Notes: a model not told the origin generated them from the letters alone. 16,693 nucleotides of DNA from an uncultured Blautia sp. (GCF_937880195.1 NZ_CALFLA010000014.1:1-16693); one strand, 5' to 3'; numbered from the stretch's first letter, positions 6,002-13,061 are shown. Made by a program: numbers and translations.

Positions 6002-7840
6002 ATGTGTGGAATTGTAGGATTTACTGGAGAACATCAGGCTGCTCCTATCCTTCTGGACGGCCTTTCCAAGCTGGAGTACAGAGGATATGATTCGGCAGGA
6101 ATTGCGGTAAGAAACGGGGAAAAACAGCCGGAAGTTATCCGGGCAAAGGGACGTCTCAGGGTTCTGGCTGAAAAAACAGATAATGGGGCAGCAGTTCGGG
6201 GAACCTGCGGTATCGGTCATACACGATGGGCTACCCACGGAGAGCCTTCTGTAACGAACGCCCATCCTCATATGAGTGATGACGGCAATGTAATCGCAGT
6301 GCATAACGGAATTATAGAAAATTATCAGGAACTAAAAGAGAAACTTCTTCGTAAAGGATATACGTTTTATTCTGAGACAGACACAGAGGTGGCAGTAAAG
6401 CTTGTAGATTATTACTATAAAAAATATGAGGGAACCCCTGTAGATGCAATTAACCATGCAATGGTGCGTATTCGTGGATCCTATGCATTGGCAATTATGT
6501 TCCAGGAATATCCTGAGGAGATTTATGTGGCGCGCAAAGACAGTCCAATGATCCTGGGAATTGCAGAGGGGGAATCTTATATTGCCTCCGATGTTCCGGC
6601 AATCTTAAAATATACCCGGAACGTATACTATATTGGAAATATGGAAATGGCCCGTATAAGAAAAGGAGAGATTACCTTTTATAATCTGGACGGCGAAGAA
6701 ATCCAAAAAGAATTAAAAACCATTGAATGGGATGCGGAGGCAGCAGAAAAAGCCGGATTTGAGCATTTTATGATAAAAGAGATTCATGAACAGCCCAAAG
6801 CAGTGGCAGATACACTGAATTCTGTGCTGAAAGACGGAGAAATTGATCTTTCTGATGTGGGCTTTACAGAAGAAACAATCAGAGACATTTCGCAGATTTA
6901 CATTATTGCCTGTGGCTCCGCTTATCATGTGGGAATGGCGGCGCAGTATGTATTGGAGGATTTGACAGGGATTCCGGTGCGTGTGGAATTTGCCTCAGAA
7001 TTTCGCTACCGCAGGCCGATCATGGATGCAAAAGGATTAGCTGTGATCATCAGTCAGTCAGGCGAAACTGCAGACAGCCTGGCAGCTCTTCGAGAAGCAA
7101 AAAATAGGGGGATCCGCACACTGGGAATCGTAAATGTAGTAGGGTCATCTATTGCAAGAGAGGCAGACAATGTATTTTATACTTTAGCAGGACCAGAAAT
7201 TTCTGTAGCAACCACCAAAGCATACAGCACACAGTTAATGGCTGTTTATATTCTGGCTCTTAAGTTTGGGTTAGTACGTGAAAAAATCACAGAAGAACAG
7301 TATGAGAAGTATATTGCTGAACTTTCTTCTATTCCAGACAAAATCCAGAAGATTCTTGAGGATAAAGAACGCCTTCAGTGGTTTGCGTCAAAGCAGGCGA
7401 ATGCCCGGGATGTGTTTTTTATCGGCAGAGGTATTGACTATGCTATTAGTATGGAAGGCAGTCTGAAAATGAAAGAGGTCAGCTATATCCATTCAGAAGC
7501 CTATGCGGCAGGAGAGCTGAAACATGGAACCATCTCCCTTGTTGAAGATGGGACTCTTGTGATCGGAGTTCTGACTCAGCCGGAGCTTTACGAAAAAACA
7601 GTCAGCAACATGGTAGAATGCAAAAGCCGTGGCGCTTATCTTATGGGACTTACCAGTTTCGGAAATTATAATATAGAAGAAACAGCAGATTTTACTGTAT
7701 ATATACCAAGAACAGATCCCCATTTTGCCACATCTCTGGCAGTGGTTCCCCTTCAGCTGATAGGATATTACGTCAGCATAGCAAGAGGGCTGGATGTAGA
7801 TAAGCCAAGGAATCTGGCAAAAAGTGTTACTGTAGAATAA
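6002..7840 (+). CDS. glmS: Glutamine-fructose-6-phosphate aminotransferase (isomerizing)
   Basis: Makes glucosamine-6-phosphate from fructose-6-phosphate and glutamine (EC 2.6.1.16), the entry step to UDP-GlcNAc for peptidoglycan. From ATG 6002 the protein is 612 residues and begins MCGIVGF, so the cysteine becomes the N-terminal nucleophile after Met removal. An in-frame GTG at 5984 would add six residues and destroy this, and AGGAG at 5992-5996 sits correctly for 6002. Domains: glutaminase about 1-220 (HTRWATHG, NGIIENY), first SIS domain about 285-415 (SQSGETADS near 351-359), second SIS about 455-595, and the C-terminal tail DVDKPRNLAKSVTVE. It is monocistronic with its own promoter. The ATPase terminator ends about 100 bases upstream of the start, so there is no space for a glmS ribozyme. 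Confidence 0.97.
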   Translation: MCGIVGFTGEHQAAPILLDGLSKLEYRGYDSAGIAVRNGEKQPEVIRAKGRLRVLAEKTDNGAAVRGTCGIGHTRWATHGEPSVTNAHPHMSDDGNVIAVHNGIIENYQELKEKLLRKGYTFYSETDTEVAVKLVDYYYKKYEGTPVDAINHAMVRIRGSYALAIMFQEYPEEIYVARKDSPMILGIAEGESYIASDVPAILKYTRNVYYIGNMEMARIRKGEITFYNLDGEEIQKELKTIEWDAEAAEKAGFEHFMIKEIHEQPKAVADTLNSVLKDGEIDLSDVGFTEETIRDISQIYIIACGSAYHVGMAAQYVLEDLTGIPVRVEFASEFRYRRPIMDAKGLAVIISQSGETADSLAALREAKNRGIRTLGIVNVVGSSIAREADNVFYTLAGPEISVATTKAYSTQLMAVYILALKFGLVREKITEEQYEKYIAELSSIPDKIQKILEDKERLQWFASKQANARDVFFIGRGIDYAISMEGSLKMKEVSYIHSEAYAAGELKHGTISLVEDGTLVIGVLTQPELYEKTVSNMVECKSRGAYLMGLTSFGNYNIEETADFTVYIPRTDPHFATSLAVVPLQLIGYYVSIARGLDVDKPRNLAKSVTVE

Positions 7841-7897
7841 TGCTATTTATAACAGCGCTGCATATTATTAAATTTAAGGAACATACTGCATGAAAAT

Positions 7898-7913
7898 GGG
7901 CATACGGGCATAC
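7898..7913. repeat. Tandem octamer
   Basis: GGGCATAC occurs twice back to back (7898-7905 and 7906-7913) in the region after glmS. A perfect 12-base palindrome, TATATTAATATA, follows at 7917-7928. No role is evident. Confidence 0.3.
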
Positions 7914-7966
7914 AACTATATTAATATATCCTGAACAGAGTGAGTTTCCAGATATGAAATCCTTAT

Positions 7967-8023
7967 TTTTCTGTTTTGGCGTAGGAAGGTTTGCTTAACA
8001 GCTTCATACGCCAAGACAGAAAA
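7967..8023. repeat. 17-base-pair inverted repeat between glmS and the XRE gene
   Basis: TTTTCTGTTTTGGCGTA (7967-7983) pairs with its counterpart at 8007-8023 in all positions if one U-G is allowed, with a 23-base loop. It lies between the convergent ends of glmS and the XRE gene, where a bidirectional terminator is expected. However, the T-rich side precedes the stem and the A-rich side follows it on both strands, so the usual terminal U-tract is missing. It may be a 3' stabilising structure or an inefficient terminator. Confidence 0.55.
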
Positions 8024-8036
8024 TGTGAAGGAATAT

Positions 8037-8282
8037 TTACTTTCCCTCAATCAGATACTCATAAGAAACATGAAAAATATCAGCAAAGGCTTTTAATTCA
8101 ATATCTGTCACATATCTTTTATTGGTTTCAATTCTGGTGATCACATTTTTGTCCATATCGTAGCCTCTTAACTGAAGCTGATAAGCTAAAAGACGCTGGG
8201 ACATATTGTTTGCCCGCCGAAGTTCAATAAGCCTTTGGCTGATCAGATTTTTTTCTCCGGTGGAGGTTCTTGGTTTTGGCAT
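8037..8282 (-). CDS. Small XRE-family helix-turn-helix protein
   Basis: An 81-residue cytoplasmic DNA-binding protein that is almost entirely one helix-turn-helix domain (about 12-78): ISQRLIELRRANNMSQRLLAYQLQLRG, then the recognition-helix region MDKNVITRIETNKRYVTDIEL and the closing LKAFADIFHVSYEYLIEGK, typical of phage Cro/C1-like regulators. There is no sensor or dimerisation domain beyond the fold. A GAAGGGA sequence lies about nine bases before ATG 8282. It lies on the same strand as the small membrane protein gene 148 bases upstream, and that gap contains a 10-base inverted repeat that could be its operator. The target is unknown. The asparagine-rich, basic start MPKPRTSTGEKN is usual for stand-alone repressors of this size. 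Confidence 0.8.
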   Translation of the reverse strand: MPKPRTSTGEKNLISQRLIELRRANNMSQRLLAYQLQLRGYDMDKNVITRIETNKRYVTDIELKAFADIFHVSYEYLIEGK

Positions 8283-8316
8283 ATCCTTGATCCCTTCTGC
8301 AGTAATTGAGAAATTA

Positions 8317-8386
8317 GTCTCGTTTTCTGCACTTTTTAGTCCATTCTACATGGGATAGGGTAATTGATTAGTTGTAAAAACGAGAC
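8317..8386. promoter_or_regulatory. Separated inverted repeat upstream of the XRE gene
   Basis: GTCTCGTTTT (8317-8326) and its exact complement AAAACGAGAC (8377-8386) lie 50 bases apart, about 35 and 95 bases upstream of the XRE start codon. Two identical oppositely oriented sites upstream of a repressor gene suggest autoregulation by two bound dimers or DNA looping. No confident promoter was found between them. Confidence 0.35.
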
Positions 8387-8430
8387 AAAGCAAAACCAGA
8401 TAATGAAAGAAATTCCATATCTTAGAAAAA

Positions 8431-8586
8431 TTATGATTCATGTTTTTCTAACCAGTTTTTAATATATTCCATCTGTTCCATATCAGAGACTGCCTGAGAG
8501 ACAGGATCATTTCCGGCTGCCAGACAACAGAAAAGTACAAACGATTGAAGTAAAAAGAATAAAATCAGCATCATTACATAATTCAT
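8431..8586 (-). CDS. Small single-pass membrane protein, 51 residues
   Basis: Starting at ATG 8586, where AAAGGAG stands six to seven bases upstream, the product is 51 residues: a hydrophobic helix at about 3-25 (NYVMMLILFFLLQSFVLFCC) followed by a short polar, acidic tail ending EYIKNWLEKHES. An upstream in-frame ATG at 8661 would add 25 basic residues without a good ribosome site, and I reject it. The protein has two adjacent cysteines (C20, C21) at the end of the membrane helix. It has its own near-consensus promoter, is followed on the same strand by the XRE gene, and diverges from the subtilisin-like protease gene. I do not recognise a family with certainty; similar small proteins with an EQxxYLxxW-like tail seem common in Lachnospiraceae. 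Function unknown. Confidence 0.65.
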   Translation of the reverse strand: MNYVMMLILFFLLQSFVLFCCLAAGNDPVSQAVSDMEQMEYIKNWLEKHES

Positions 8587-8659
8587 AAAAATTCTCCTTT
8601 TAAAAATAGGTGTTAATACAAAAAAGTGTTTTTTCATCTCAATAAGTATGGAATCATAC

Positions 8660-8688
8660 ATTACAATGAATACTTACATTATTGGCAA
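8660..8688 (-). promoter_or_regulatory. Promoter of the small membrane protein gene
   Basis: On the - strand TTGCCA (8688-8683), 17-base spacer and TGTAAT (8665-8660): five of six consensus bases in each hexamer at optimal spacing. The start codon at 8586 follows about 75 bases later. The imperfect hairpin GTATG-GAAT-CATAC (8646-8659) lies at the expected transcription start. Confidence 0.7.
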
Positions 8689-8691
8689 TTC

Positions 8692-8714
8692 GATGAAAAT
8701 TATACATTTTCATC
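8692..8714. promoter_or_regulatory. Palindrome between the small membrane protein and protease genes
   Basis: GATGAAAAT (8692-8700) and ATTTTCATC (8706-8714) form a perfect 9-base inverted repeat with a five-base centre. It lies directly upstream of the -35 box of the leftward promoter and 44 bases upstream of the protease start codon, the position expected of an operator shared by the two divergent genes. Confidence 0.4.
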
Positions 8715-8757
8715 CTGCCGAATAAACTAAAATAAAACCTTTTTCTGGAGTATATTC

Positions 8758-9591
8758 ATGAAACAGTTGCCTTATACCGGAAAAGATGTGGGGATCTGCA
8801 TTTTGGATACAGGAATTGCAGCAGACCACCCTGATTTCCGGGGACGGATACAGGCATTTGCTGATTTTATATCCTATAAACGCATACCCTATGATGACAA
8901 TGGACACGGTACCCACGTTGCAGGAATTTTATGCGGAGATGGAACTGCTTCAGGAGGAAAATACAAAGGAGTCGCTCCTGGCAGCAGGCTTACAGTTTTA
9001 AAGGTACTGGATCGTTTTGGGAACGGAAATAAAGAAGACGTCCTTCGTGCTTTTGACTGGCTTCTCCATAATTTTATGCAGTACAGAATACGGATTGTGA
9101 ACATTTCTGTTGGGACTACCTGCAATGCAAGGAAGGATCATGATACTTTAATAGAAGGAGTAGAGAAGCTATGGGATGCAGGACTGGTAGTTGTTGCCGC
9201 AGCAGGGAACCAGGGCCCCCGCCCAGGCAGTGTTACTGCCCCTGGAAGCAGCAGAAAGGTAATTACCGTAGGTTCCAGCGATATGCTGACAGGAGGAACT
9301 GCGATTTCTGGAAGAGGACCTACCTTTGAATGCGTATGCAAGCCGGATCTGGTGGCTCCGGGAGGGCGTATAACCTCCTGCATACCAGGCGGGGGCTACG
9401 GAATAAAAAGCGGTACGTCCATGTCCACGCCAGTTATCTCCGGTGCAATAGCTCTGATGCTGGAAAAAGATCCTCTTCTTACTAATGTAGAGATAAAAAT
9501 GATGCTCAAAGAAAGTGCGGACGATATGGGATTTCCTCAAAATCAGCAAGGATGGGGAAGATTCAATTTTCAGAGCTTTATGTCGATATAG
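8758..9591 (+). CDS. Subtilisin-like serine protease (S8) without signal peptide
   Basis: A 277-residue peptidase consisting of little more than the catalytic domain. The triad is complete: D17 in ILDTGI, H50 in NGHGTHVAG and S221 in GTSMSTP, with oxyanion N151 in AAAGNQGP. The protein begins MKQLPYTGKDVGICILDTG, so it has neither a signal peptide nor the inhibitory propeptide of secreted subtilisins. It resembles the catalytic core of AprX-type intracellular subtilisins but lacks the roughly 100-residue N-terminal extension of the longer members. An intracellular role is inferred, and the six scattered cysteines fit a reducing cytoplasm. GGAG lies seven bases before ATG. The gene is divergent from the small membrane protein and is followed by the icd promoter; I see no clear terminator between them. 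Confidence 0.88.
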   Translation: MKQLPYTGKDVGICILDTGIAADHPDFRGRIQAFADFISYKRIPYDDNGHGTHVAGILCGDGTASGGKYKGVAPGSRLTVLKVLDRFGNGNKEDVLRAFDWLLHNFMQYRIRIVNISVGTTCNARKDHDTLIEGVEKLWDAGLVVVAAAGNQGPRPGSVTAPGSSRKVITVGSSDMLTGGTAISGRGPTFECVCKPDLVAPGGRITSCIPGGGYGIKSGTSMSTPVISGAIALMLEKDPLLTNVEIKMMLKESADDMGFPQNQQGWGRFNFQSFMSI

Positions 9592-9631
9592 TGGCATAGA
9601 AAAGATTTTCATTTTGTAAATTTTAAAAGCG

Positions 9632-9660
9632 TTGACGTATGGATTGTTTTTTTGTACAAT
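9632..9660 (+). promoter_or_regulatory. icd promoter
   Basis: TTGACG at 9632-9637, 17-base spacer and TACAAT at 9655-9660, five of six consensus bases in each hexamer. The leader before icd is about 53 bases and ends with GAGAGGAG. Confidence 0.8.
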
Positions 9661-9719
9661 ATTTTTCATAATATTATTGGTGTCTGCTTTTATGACGCTG
9701 ATCTGAGAGGAGAAAACAA

Positions 9720-10931
9720 ATGGAGAAAATCAAAATGACCACGCCTCTGGTCGAAATGGACGGAGACGAGATGACCCGTATTCTTTGGAGAATGATCAAG
9801 GATGAACTGCTTCTTCCTTATGTGGATTTGAATACAGAATATTATGATCTGGGGCTTGCGTACAGAAATGAAACAGAAAATCAGGTGACGATCGATGCGG
9901 CGGAAGCCACAAAAAAATATGGCGTAGCTGTAAAATGCGCTACTATCACTCCTAACCAGGCGCGCATGAAAGAATACGAGCTGAAAAAAATGTATAAAAG
10001 TCCTAACGGAACGATCCGGGCTATTCTGGATGGAACTGTTTTCCGCGCGCCCATTGTTGTAAAAGGGATCGAGCCCTGTGTACGCAACTGGAAGAAGCCT
10101 ATCACTCTGGCGCGTCATGCCTATGGCGATGTTTATAAGAATACGGAATTTTATATAGATAAACCGGGAAAGGTAGAGCTTGTGTATACTTCAGAAGAGG
10201 GAGAAGAAAAACGAGCCCTTATCCAGGAGTTTAAGGCTCCCGGTGTAGCTATGGGTATGCATAATATGGAGGCATCTATCGAAAGCTTTGCAAGAAGCTG
10301 CTTTAACTATGCCCTTGATACAAAACAGGACGTATGGTTTGGCGCTAAAGATACCATTTCCAAAACATACGATGCAAAATTCAAAGAAGTTTTCCAGAAG
10401 ATTTATGAGGAAGAATTTCAGAAGAAATTTGAGGAAGCAGGTCTTACGTATTTTTACAGCCTTATCGATGATATTGTTGCCCGCGTAATGAAAGCAGAGG
10501 GCGGATTTATCTGGGCATGTAAGAATTATGACGGTGATGTTATGAGCGATATGGTTTCTTCTGCCTTTGGATCTCTGGCTATGATGACGTCTGTGCTTGT
10601 TTCACCTCATGGCTATTATGAATATGAGGCAGCCCATGGAACGGTACAGAGACATTATTATCGTCACCTTGAAGGCAAAGAAACCTCTACAAATTCTGTG
10701 GCGACTATTTTTGCATGGACAGGGGCTCTTCGTAAAAGAGGAGAATTAGACGGAAACAAAGAACTTATGGAATTTGCCGACAAGCTGGAAAAAGCAACTC
10801 TTTCCACCATTGAGGACGGTAAAATGACAAAGGATCTTGCGCTGATTACCAGTATCCGTCACCCGAAGGTTCTTTCAAGTAGAGATTTTATCCTTGCAGT
10901 ACGGGAAACGCTGGACCATCTGATGAAGTAA
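9720..10931 (+). CDS. icd: NADP-dependent isocitrate dehydrogenase, dimeric eukaryote-like type
   Basis: Oxidatively decarboxylates isocitrate to 2-oxoglutarate with NADP (EC 1.1.1.42), here likely supplying glutamate carbon and NADPH. The 403-residue chain belongs to the type II family that includes human IDH1/IDH2 rather than the E. coli Icd type. Residues equivalent to the IDH1 substrate ligands fall at the same numbers: T77 in CATITP, S94 and N96 in KSPNGTIR, R100, R109, R132 in ARHAYGD and Y139. [10 protein letters not shown] and [12 protein letters not shown] are also family blocks. The start at 9720 has GAGAGGAG eight bases upstream. The gene is monocistronic, convergent with the ABC-F gene, and shares its terminator. 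No aconitase or citrate synthase gene is adjacent. Confidence 0.95.
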   Translation: MEKIKMTTPLVEMDGDEMTRILWRMIKDELLLPYVDLNTEYYDLGLAYRNETENQVTIDAAEATKKYGVAVKCATITPNQARMKEYELKKMYKSPNGTIRAILDGTVFRAPIVVKGIEPCVRNWKKPITLARHAYGDVYKNTEFYIDKPGKVELVYTSEEGEEKRALIQEFKAPGVAMGMHNMEASIESFARSCFNYALDTKQDVWFGAKDTISKTYDAKFKEVFQKIYEEEFQKKFEEAGLTYFYSLIDDIVARVMKAEGGFIWACKNYDGDVMSDMVSSAFGSLAMMTSVLVSPHGYYEYEAAHGTVQRHYYRHLEGKETSTNSVATIFAWTGALRKRGELDGNKELMEFADKLEKATLSTIEDGKMTKDLALITSIRHPKVLSSRDFILAVRETLDHLMK

Positions 10932-10960
10932 GCAGGATTTATATATGAAGTGTCAAAGCT

Positions 10961-10988
10961 AGTATAAATATACTACTTTCCTAATAAA
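10961..10988. repeat. Second copy of the palindrome-plus-CTTTCCTAATAAA motif
   Basis: AGTATA-AA-TATACT (10961-10974) followed by ACTTTCCTAATAAA (10975-10988). At 2833-2862 the same arrangement is AGTACA-TTC-TGTACT followed by AACTTTCCTAATAAA. Fourteen bases are identical and the preceding palindrome is conserved in form though not in exact sequence. It stands about 30 bases after the icd stop, just before the shared terminator. Confidence 0.5.
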
Positions 10989-10993
10989 GAACG

Positions 10994-11027
10994 AAATGGG
11001 AAACTCTCAGGCGAGAGTTTCCCATTT
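10994..11027. terminator. Bidirectional terminator shared by icd and the ABC-F gene
   Basis: AAATGGGAAACTCTC (10994-11008), loop AGGC, and the exact complement at 11013-11027: a perfect 15-base-pair stem ending in AAA on one side and TTTTT on the other, so it works on both strands. The ABC-F stop codon (11007-11009, -) lies at the loop, so one arm encodes the last residues KWETLA of that protein. Confidence 0.9.
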
Positions 11028-12929
11028 TTCATACAATTCTTCCAGTTCTGCCAGGATGGCTTCTTTTTCACGGCTTAGTTCTGCGCAGCGTCCCACGTTT
11101 GTACATACGTCTGGAAGAACAAGGGTTTCGTCAATTTCTTTATCCCGGTTTTCCAGTTCTTCAATGCGGGCCTCTGTTTTTTTCAGTTCATTTTCCTGTT
11201 TGCGGCGGCGGGCCTGTTCTTCTTTCTGCTGCTGCCAGGTCAGCTTGTTGCTGGAAGTCTCCTCAGCGTCAGCAGCGGAGAAATCAGACAATGTTTCCTG
11301 AACTGGCGCATATTTTTCAGTGAGTTCTTCTTTTTTTTCTAAATAATAATCATAATCACCAATATAGTTTACAATTGCCTGATTCGTAAGATCAAGGATT
11401 CTTGTTGCCGTTTGGTTAATGAAATAACGGTCATGGGAAACGTACAGGACGGTTCCAGTATAACTGTTCAGCGCTTCCTCCAGAATTTCTTTAGAGGCAA
11501 TATCCAGGTGGTTGGTAGGCTCATCCAAAATCAGGAAGTTTGCCTCTGAAAGCATCAGTTTGGCAAGGGATACACGTCCCCTTTCTCCGCCGGAAAGAGA
11601 AGAAATCAGTTTAAACACATCGTCTCCGGTGAACAAGAATGCAGCCAGCATATTTCTGATCTCTGTTTCTGTAAGAGAAGGATAAGTATCGGAAATTTCC
11701 TGAAAAATCGTTTTATCACTGTGAAGGACATGATGCTCCTGATCATAATAGCCGATCTGTACTTTTGAACCTAAAGAAAAACTACCGGAATCTGAAGGCA
11801 GAATACCGTTCAGGATTTTCAGCATAGTTGTTTTTCCAGTGCCGTTGTTTCCAATCAGTGCAACCCTTTCGCCCCGTTTGATCTGAAAGGAAATATCATT
11901 AAAAAGTGTCTGCCCCGGAAAGCTTTTGGAAATCCCTTCAACGGTAAGAACATCATTTCCGCTTATTACCCGGGGTTCCAGAGAAAGACGCATCTGTGTC
12001 TGAATTTCTACAGGCTTGTCAATCCGCTGAATTTTATTCAGCATTTTTTCGCGGCTCTCAGCCCTGCGGATAGATTTTTCCCTGTTAAAAGATTTCAGTT
12101 TTACGATTACCGCTTCCTGATGTTTGATTTCTCGCTGCTGATTCAGGTAAGCTTTATACTGGGCGTCGCGAAGCTGCGCTTTTTTTTCGGCATAGGAAGA
12201 GTAATTACCCTGAAAAGAAGTAACGGCTCCGGCTTCGATCTCAATTACTTTAGTTACCACCCTGTCAAGAAAATATCGGTCGTGAGAAACAATAAATACA
12301 GCGCCCGGATAATTCAGAAGATATGTTTCCAGCCAGGAAATACTTTCCATGTCCAGATGGTTGGTAGGCTCGTCCAGAAGAAGGATGTCTGGCTTGGAAA
12401 TTAACAGCTTGCCCAGAGCTACACGGGTCTTCTGTCCTCCGGAAAGAGTTTCAATTTCTTTATTAAAATCTTCTTCTGTAAATCCAAGGCCTTTCAGTAC
12501 GCCAATGAGCTCGCTTTTATATGCGTAGCCGTTTTGAAGTTCAAATTCATGAGTAAGACGGGTATAGGTGTTCATCAGCCGTTCCAGTTCTTCACCCTGC
12601 ACATGCTTCATTTCCAGCTCAATAGAACGCATTTGGTTTTCCATATCAATGATGTGCTGTTTGGTAGTAAGAAGCTCTTCGTAAATAGTCTTTTGACCGT
12701 GGATATCCTGATACTGGGCCAGATATCCCATACATTTATCTTTTGCGAGAATAACCTTCCCTGAATCAGGAGAGGTCTCTTCCATAATAATGCGGAGGAG
12801 AGTTGTTTTTCCGGCGCCGTTGCATCCGATCAAAGCAGCTTTTTCCCGCTCTTCTATGTGAAAAGAGGCATCATTTATAATCACGTTTTCGCCAAAGGAT
12901 TTACAGATGCCCTGACATGCTAAAATCAT
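11007..12929 (-). CDS. ABC-F family ATPase (YdiF/Uup-like translation factor)
   Basis: A 640-residue cytoplasmic protein with two fused ABC cassettes and no membrane helices, the hallmark of the ABC-F class that acts at the ribosomal E site. First cassette: GCNGAGKTT at 35-43, LSGGQKTRVALGK from 162, LLLDEPTNHLD from 183. An arginine- and lysine-rich linker (about 235-320, AYLNQQREIKHQEAVIVKLKS and following) is the P-site tRNA interaction segment. Second cassette: GNNGTGKTT, LSGGERGRVSLAK, LILDEPTNHLD. A C-terminal charged coiled coil (about 565-640) follows, as in YdiF and Uup. GGAGG stands seven bases before ATG 12929. The leader is only about 30 bases, without room for the attenuator or leader peptide usual for antibiotic-induced ABC-F genes, so a housekeeping role is more likely than resistance. 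The exact subfamily is not certain. Confidence 0.92.
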   Translation of the reverse strand: MILACQGICKSFGENVIINDASFHIEEREKAALIGCNGAGKTTLLRIIMEETSPDSGKVILAKDKCMGYLAQYQDIHGQKTIYEELLTTKQHIIDMENQMRSIELEMKHVQGEELERLMNTYTRLTHEFELQNGYAYKSELIGVLKGLGFTEEDFNKEIETLSGGQKTRVALGKLLISKPDILLLDEPTNHLDMESISWLETYLLNYPGAVFIVSHDRYFLDRVVTKVIEIEAGAVTSFQGNYSSYAEKKAQLRDAQYKAYLNQQREIKHQEAVIVKLKSFNREKSIRRAESREKMLNKIQRIDKPVEIQTQMRLSLEPRVISGNDVLTVEGISKSFPGQTLFNDISFQIKRGERVALIGNNGTGKTTMLKILNGILPSDSGSFSLGSKVQIGYYDQEHHVLHSDKTIFQEISDTYPSLTETEIRNMLAAFLFTGDDVFKLISSLSGGERGRVSLAKLMLSEANFLILDEPTNHLDIASKEILEEALNSYTGTVLYVSHDRYFINQTATRILDLTNQAIVNYIGDYDYYLEKKEELTEKYAPVQETLSDFSAADAEETSSNKLTWQQQKEEQARRRKQENELKKTEARIEELENRDKEIDETLVLPDVCTNVGRCAELSREKEAILAELEELYEKWETLA

Positions 12930-12967
12930 TATTTTTCCTCCAAAAATTACAAATTACATACGGTAAG

Positions 12968-12997
12968 ATTATAAAGCCTTTACAATGATTTTGTAAA
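12968..12997 (-). promoter_or_regulatory. ABC-F gene promoter
   Basis: On the - strand TTTACA (12997-12992), 18-base spacer and a perfect TATAAT (12973-12968). Transcription would begin about 32 bases before the start codon. Confidence 0.75.
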
Positions 12998-12998
12998 G
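12978..12998. promoter_or_regulatory. Perfect inverted repeat inside the ABC-F promoter
   Basis: CTTTACAA (12978-12985), TGATT, TTGTAAAG (12991-12998): an 8-5-8 perfect repeat spanning the -35 box and spacer. It lies upstream of the expected transcription start and so would act as DNA, a candidate operator. A second imperfect repeat, AAAGTTTTT with AAAAAACTTT, lies at about 13005-13030 between this promoter and the rex promoter. Confidence 0.4.
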
Positions 12999-13032
12999 AC
13001 CAAAAAGTTTTTGCATGACGAAAAAACTTTAT

Positions 13033-13061
13033 TTGACATTAAAATAACATTTAGTTATAAT
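13033..13061 (+). promoter_or_regulatory. Consensus rex promoter with overlapping Rex-like site
   Basis: TTGACA (13033-13038), 17-base spacer and TATAAT (13056-13061): both hexamers are perfect. The -35 region and spacer, TTGACATTAAAATAACAT (13033-13050), partly match the clostridial Rex operator TTGTTAAnnnnTTAACAA, about nine of fourteen defined positions, so autoregulation is plausible. A perfect promoter held down by a repressor would make sense here. Confidence 0.85.

Noticed and set aside
7890..7934. A 14-codon open frame after glmS with AAGGA upstream
   Set aside because: Too short to judge, no hydrophobic or conserved pattern, and no promoter specific to it.
8587..8661. N-terminal extension of the small membrane protein from ATG 8661
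   Set aside because: It lacks a ribosome site, while ATG 8586 has a strong one, and the shorter form gives a clean one-helix protein.
12930..12967. Antibiotic-responsive attenuator leader for the ABC-F gene
   Set aside because: The transcribed leader is only about 30 bases, with no leader peptide or terminator/antiterminator pair.
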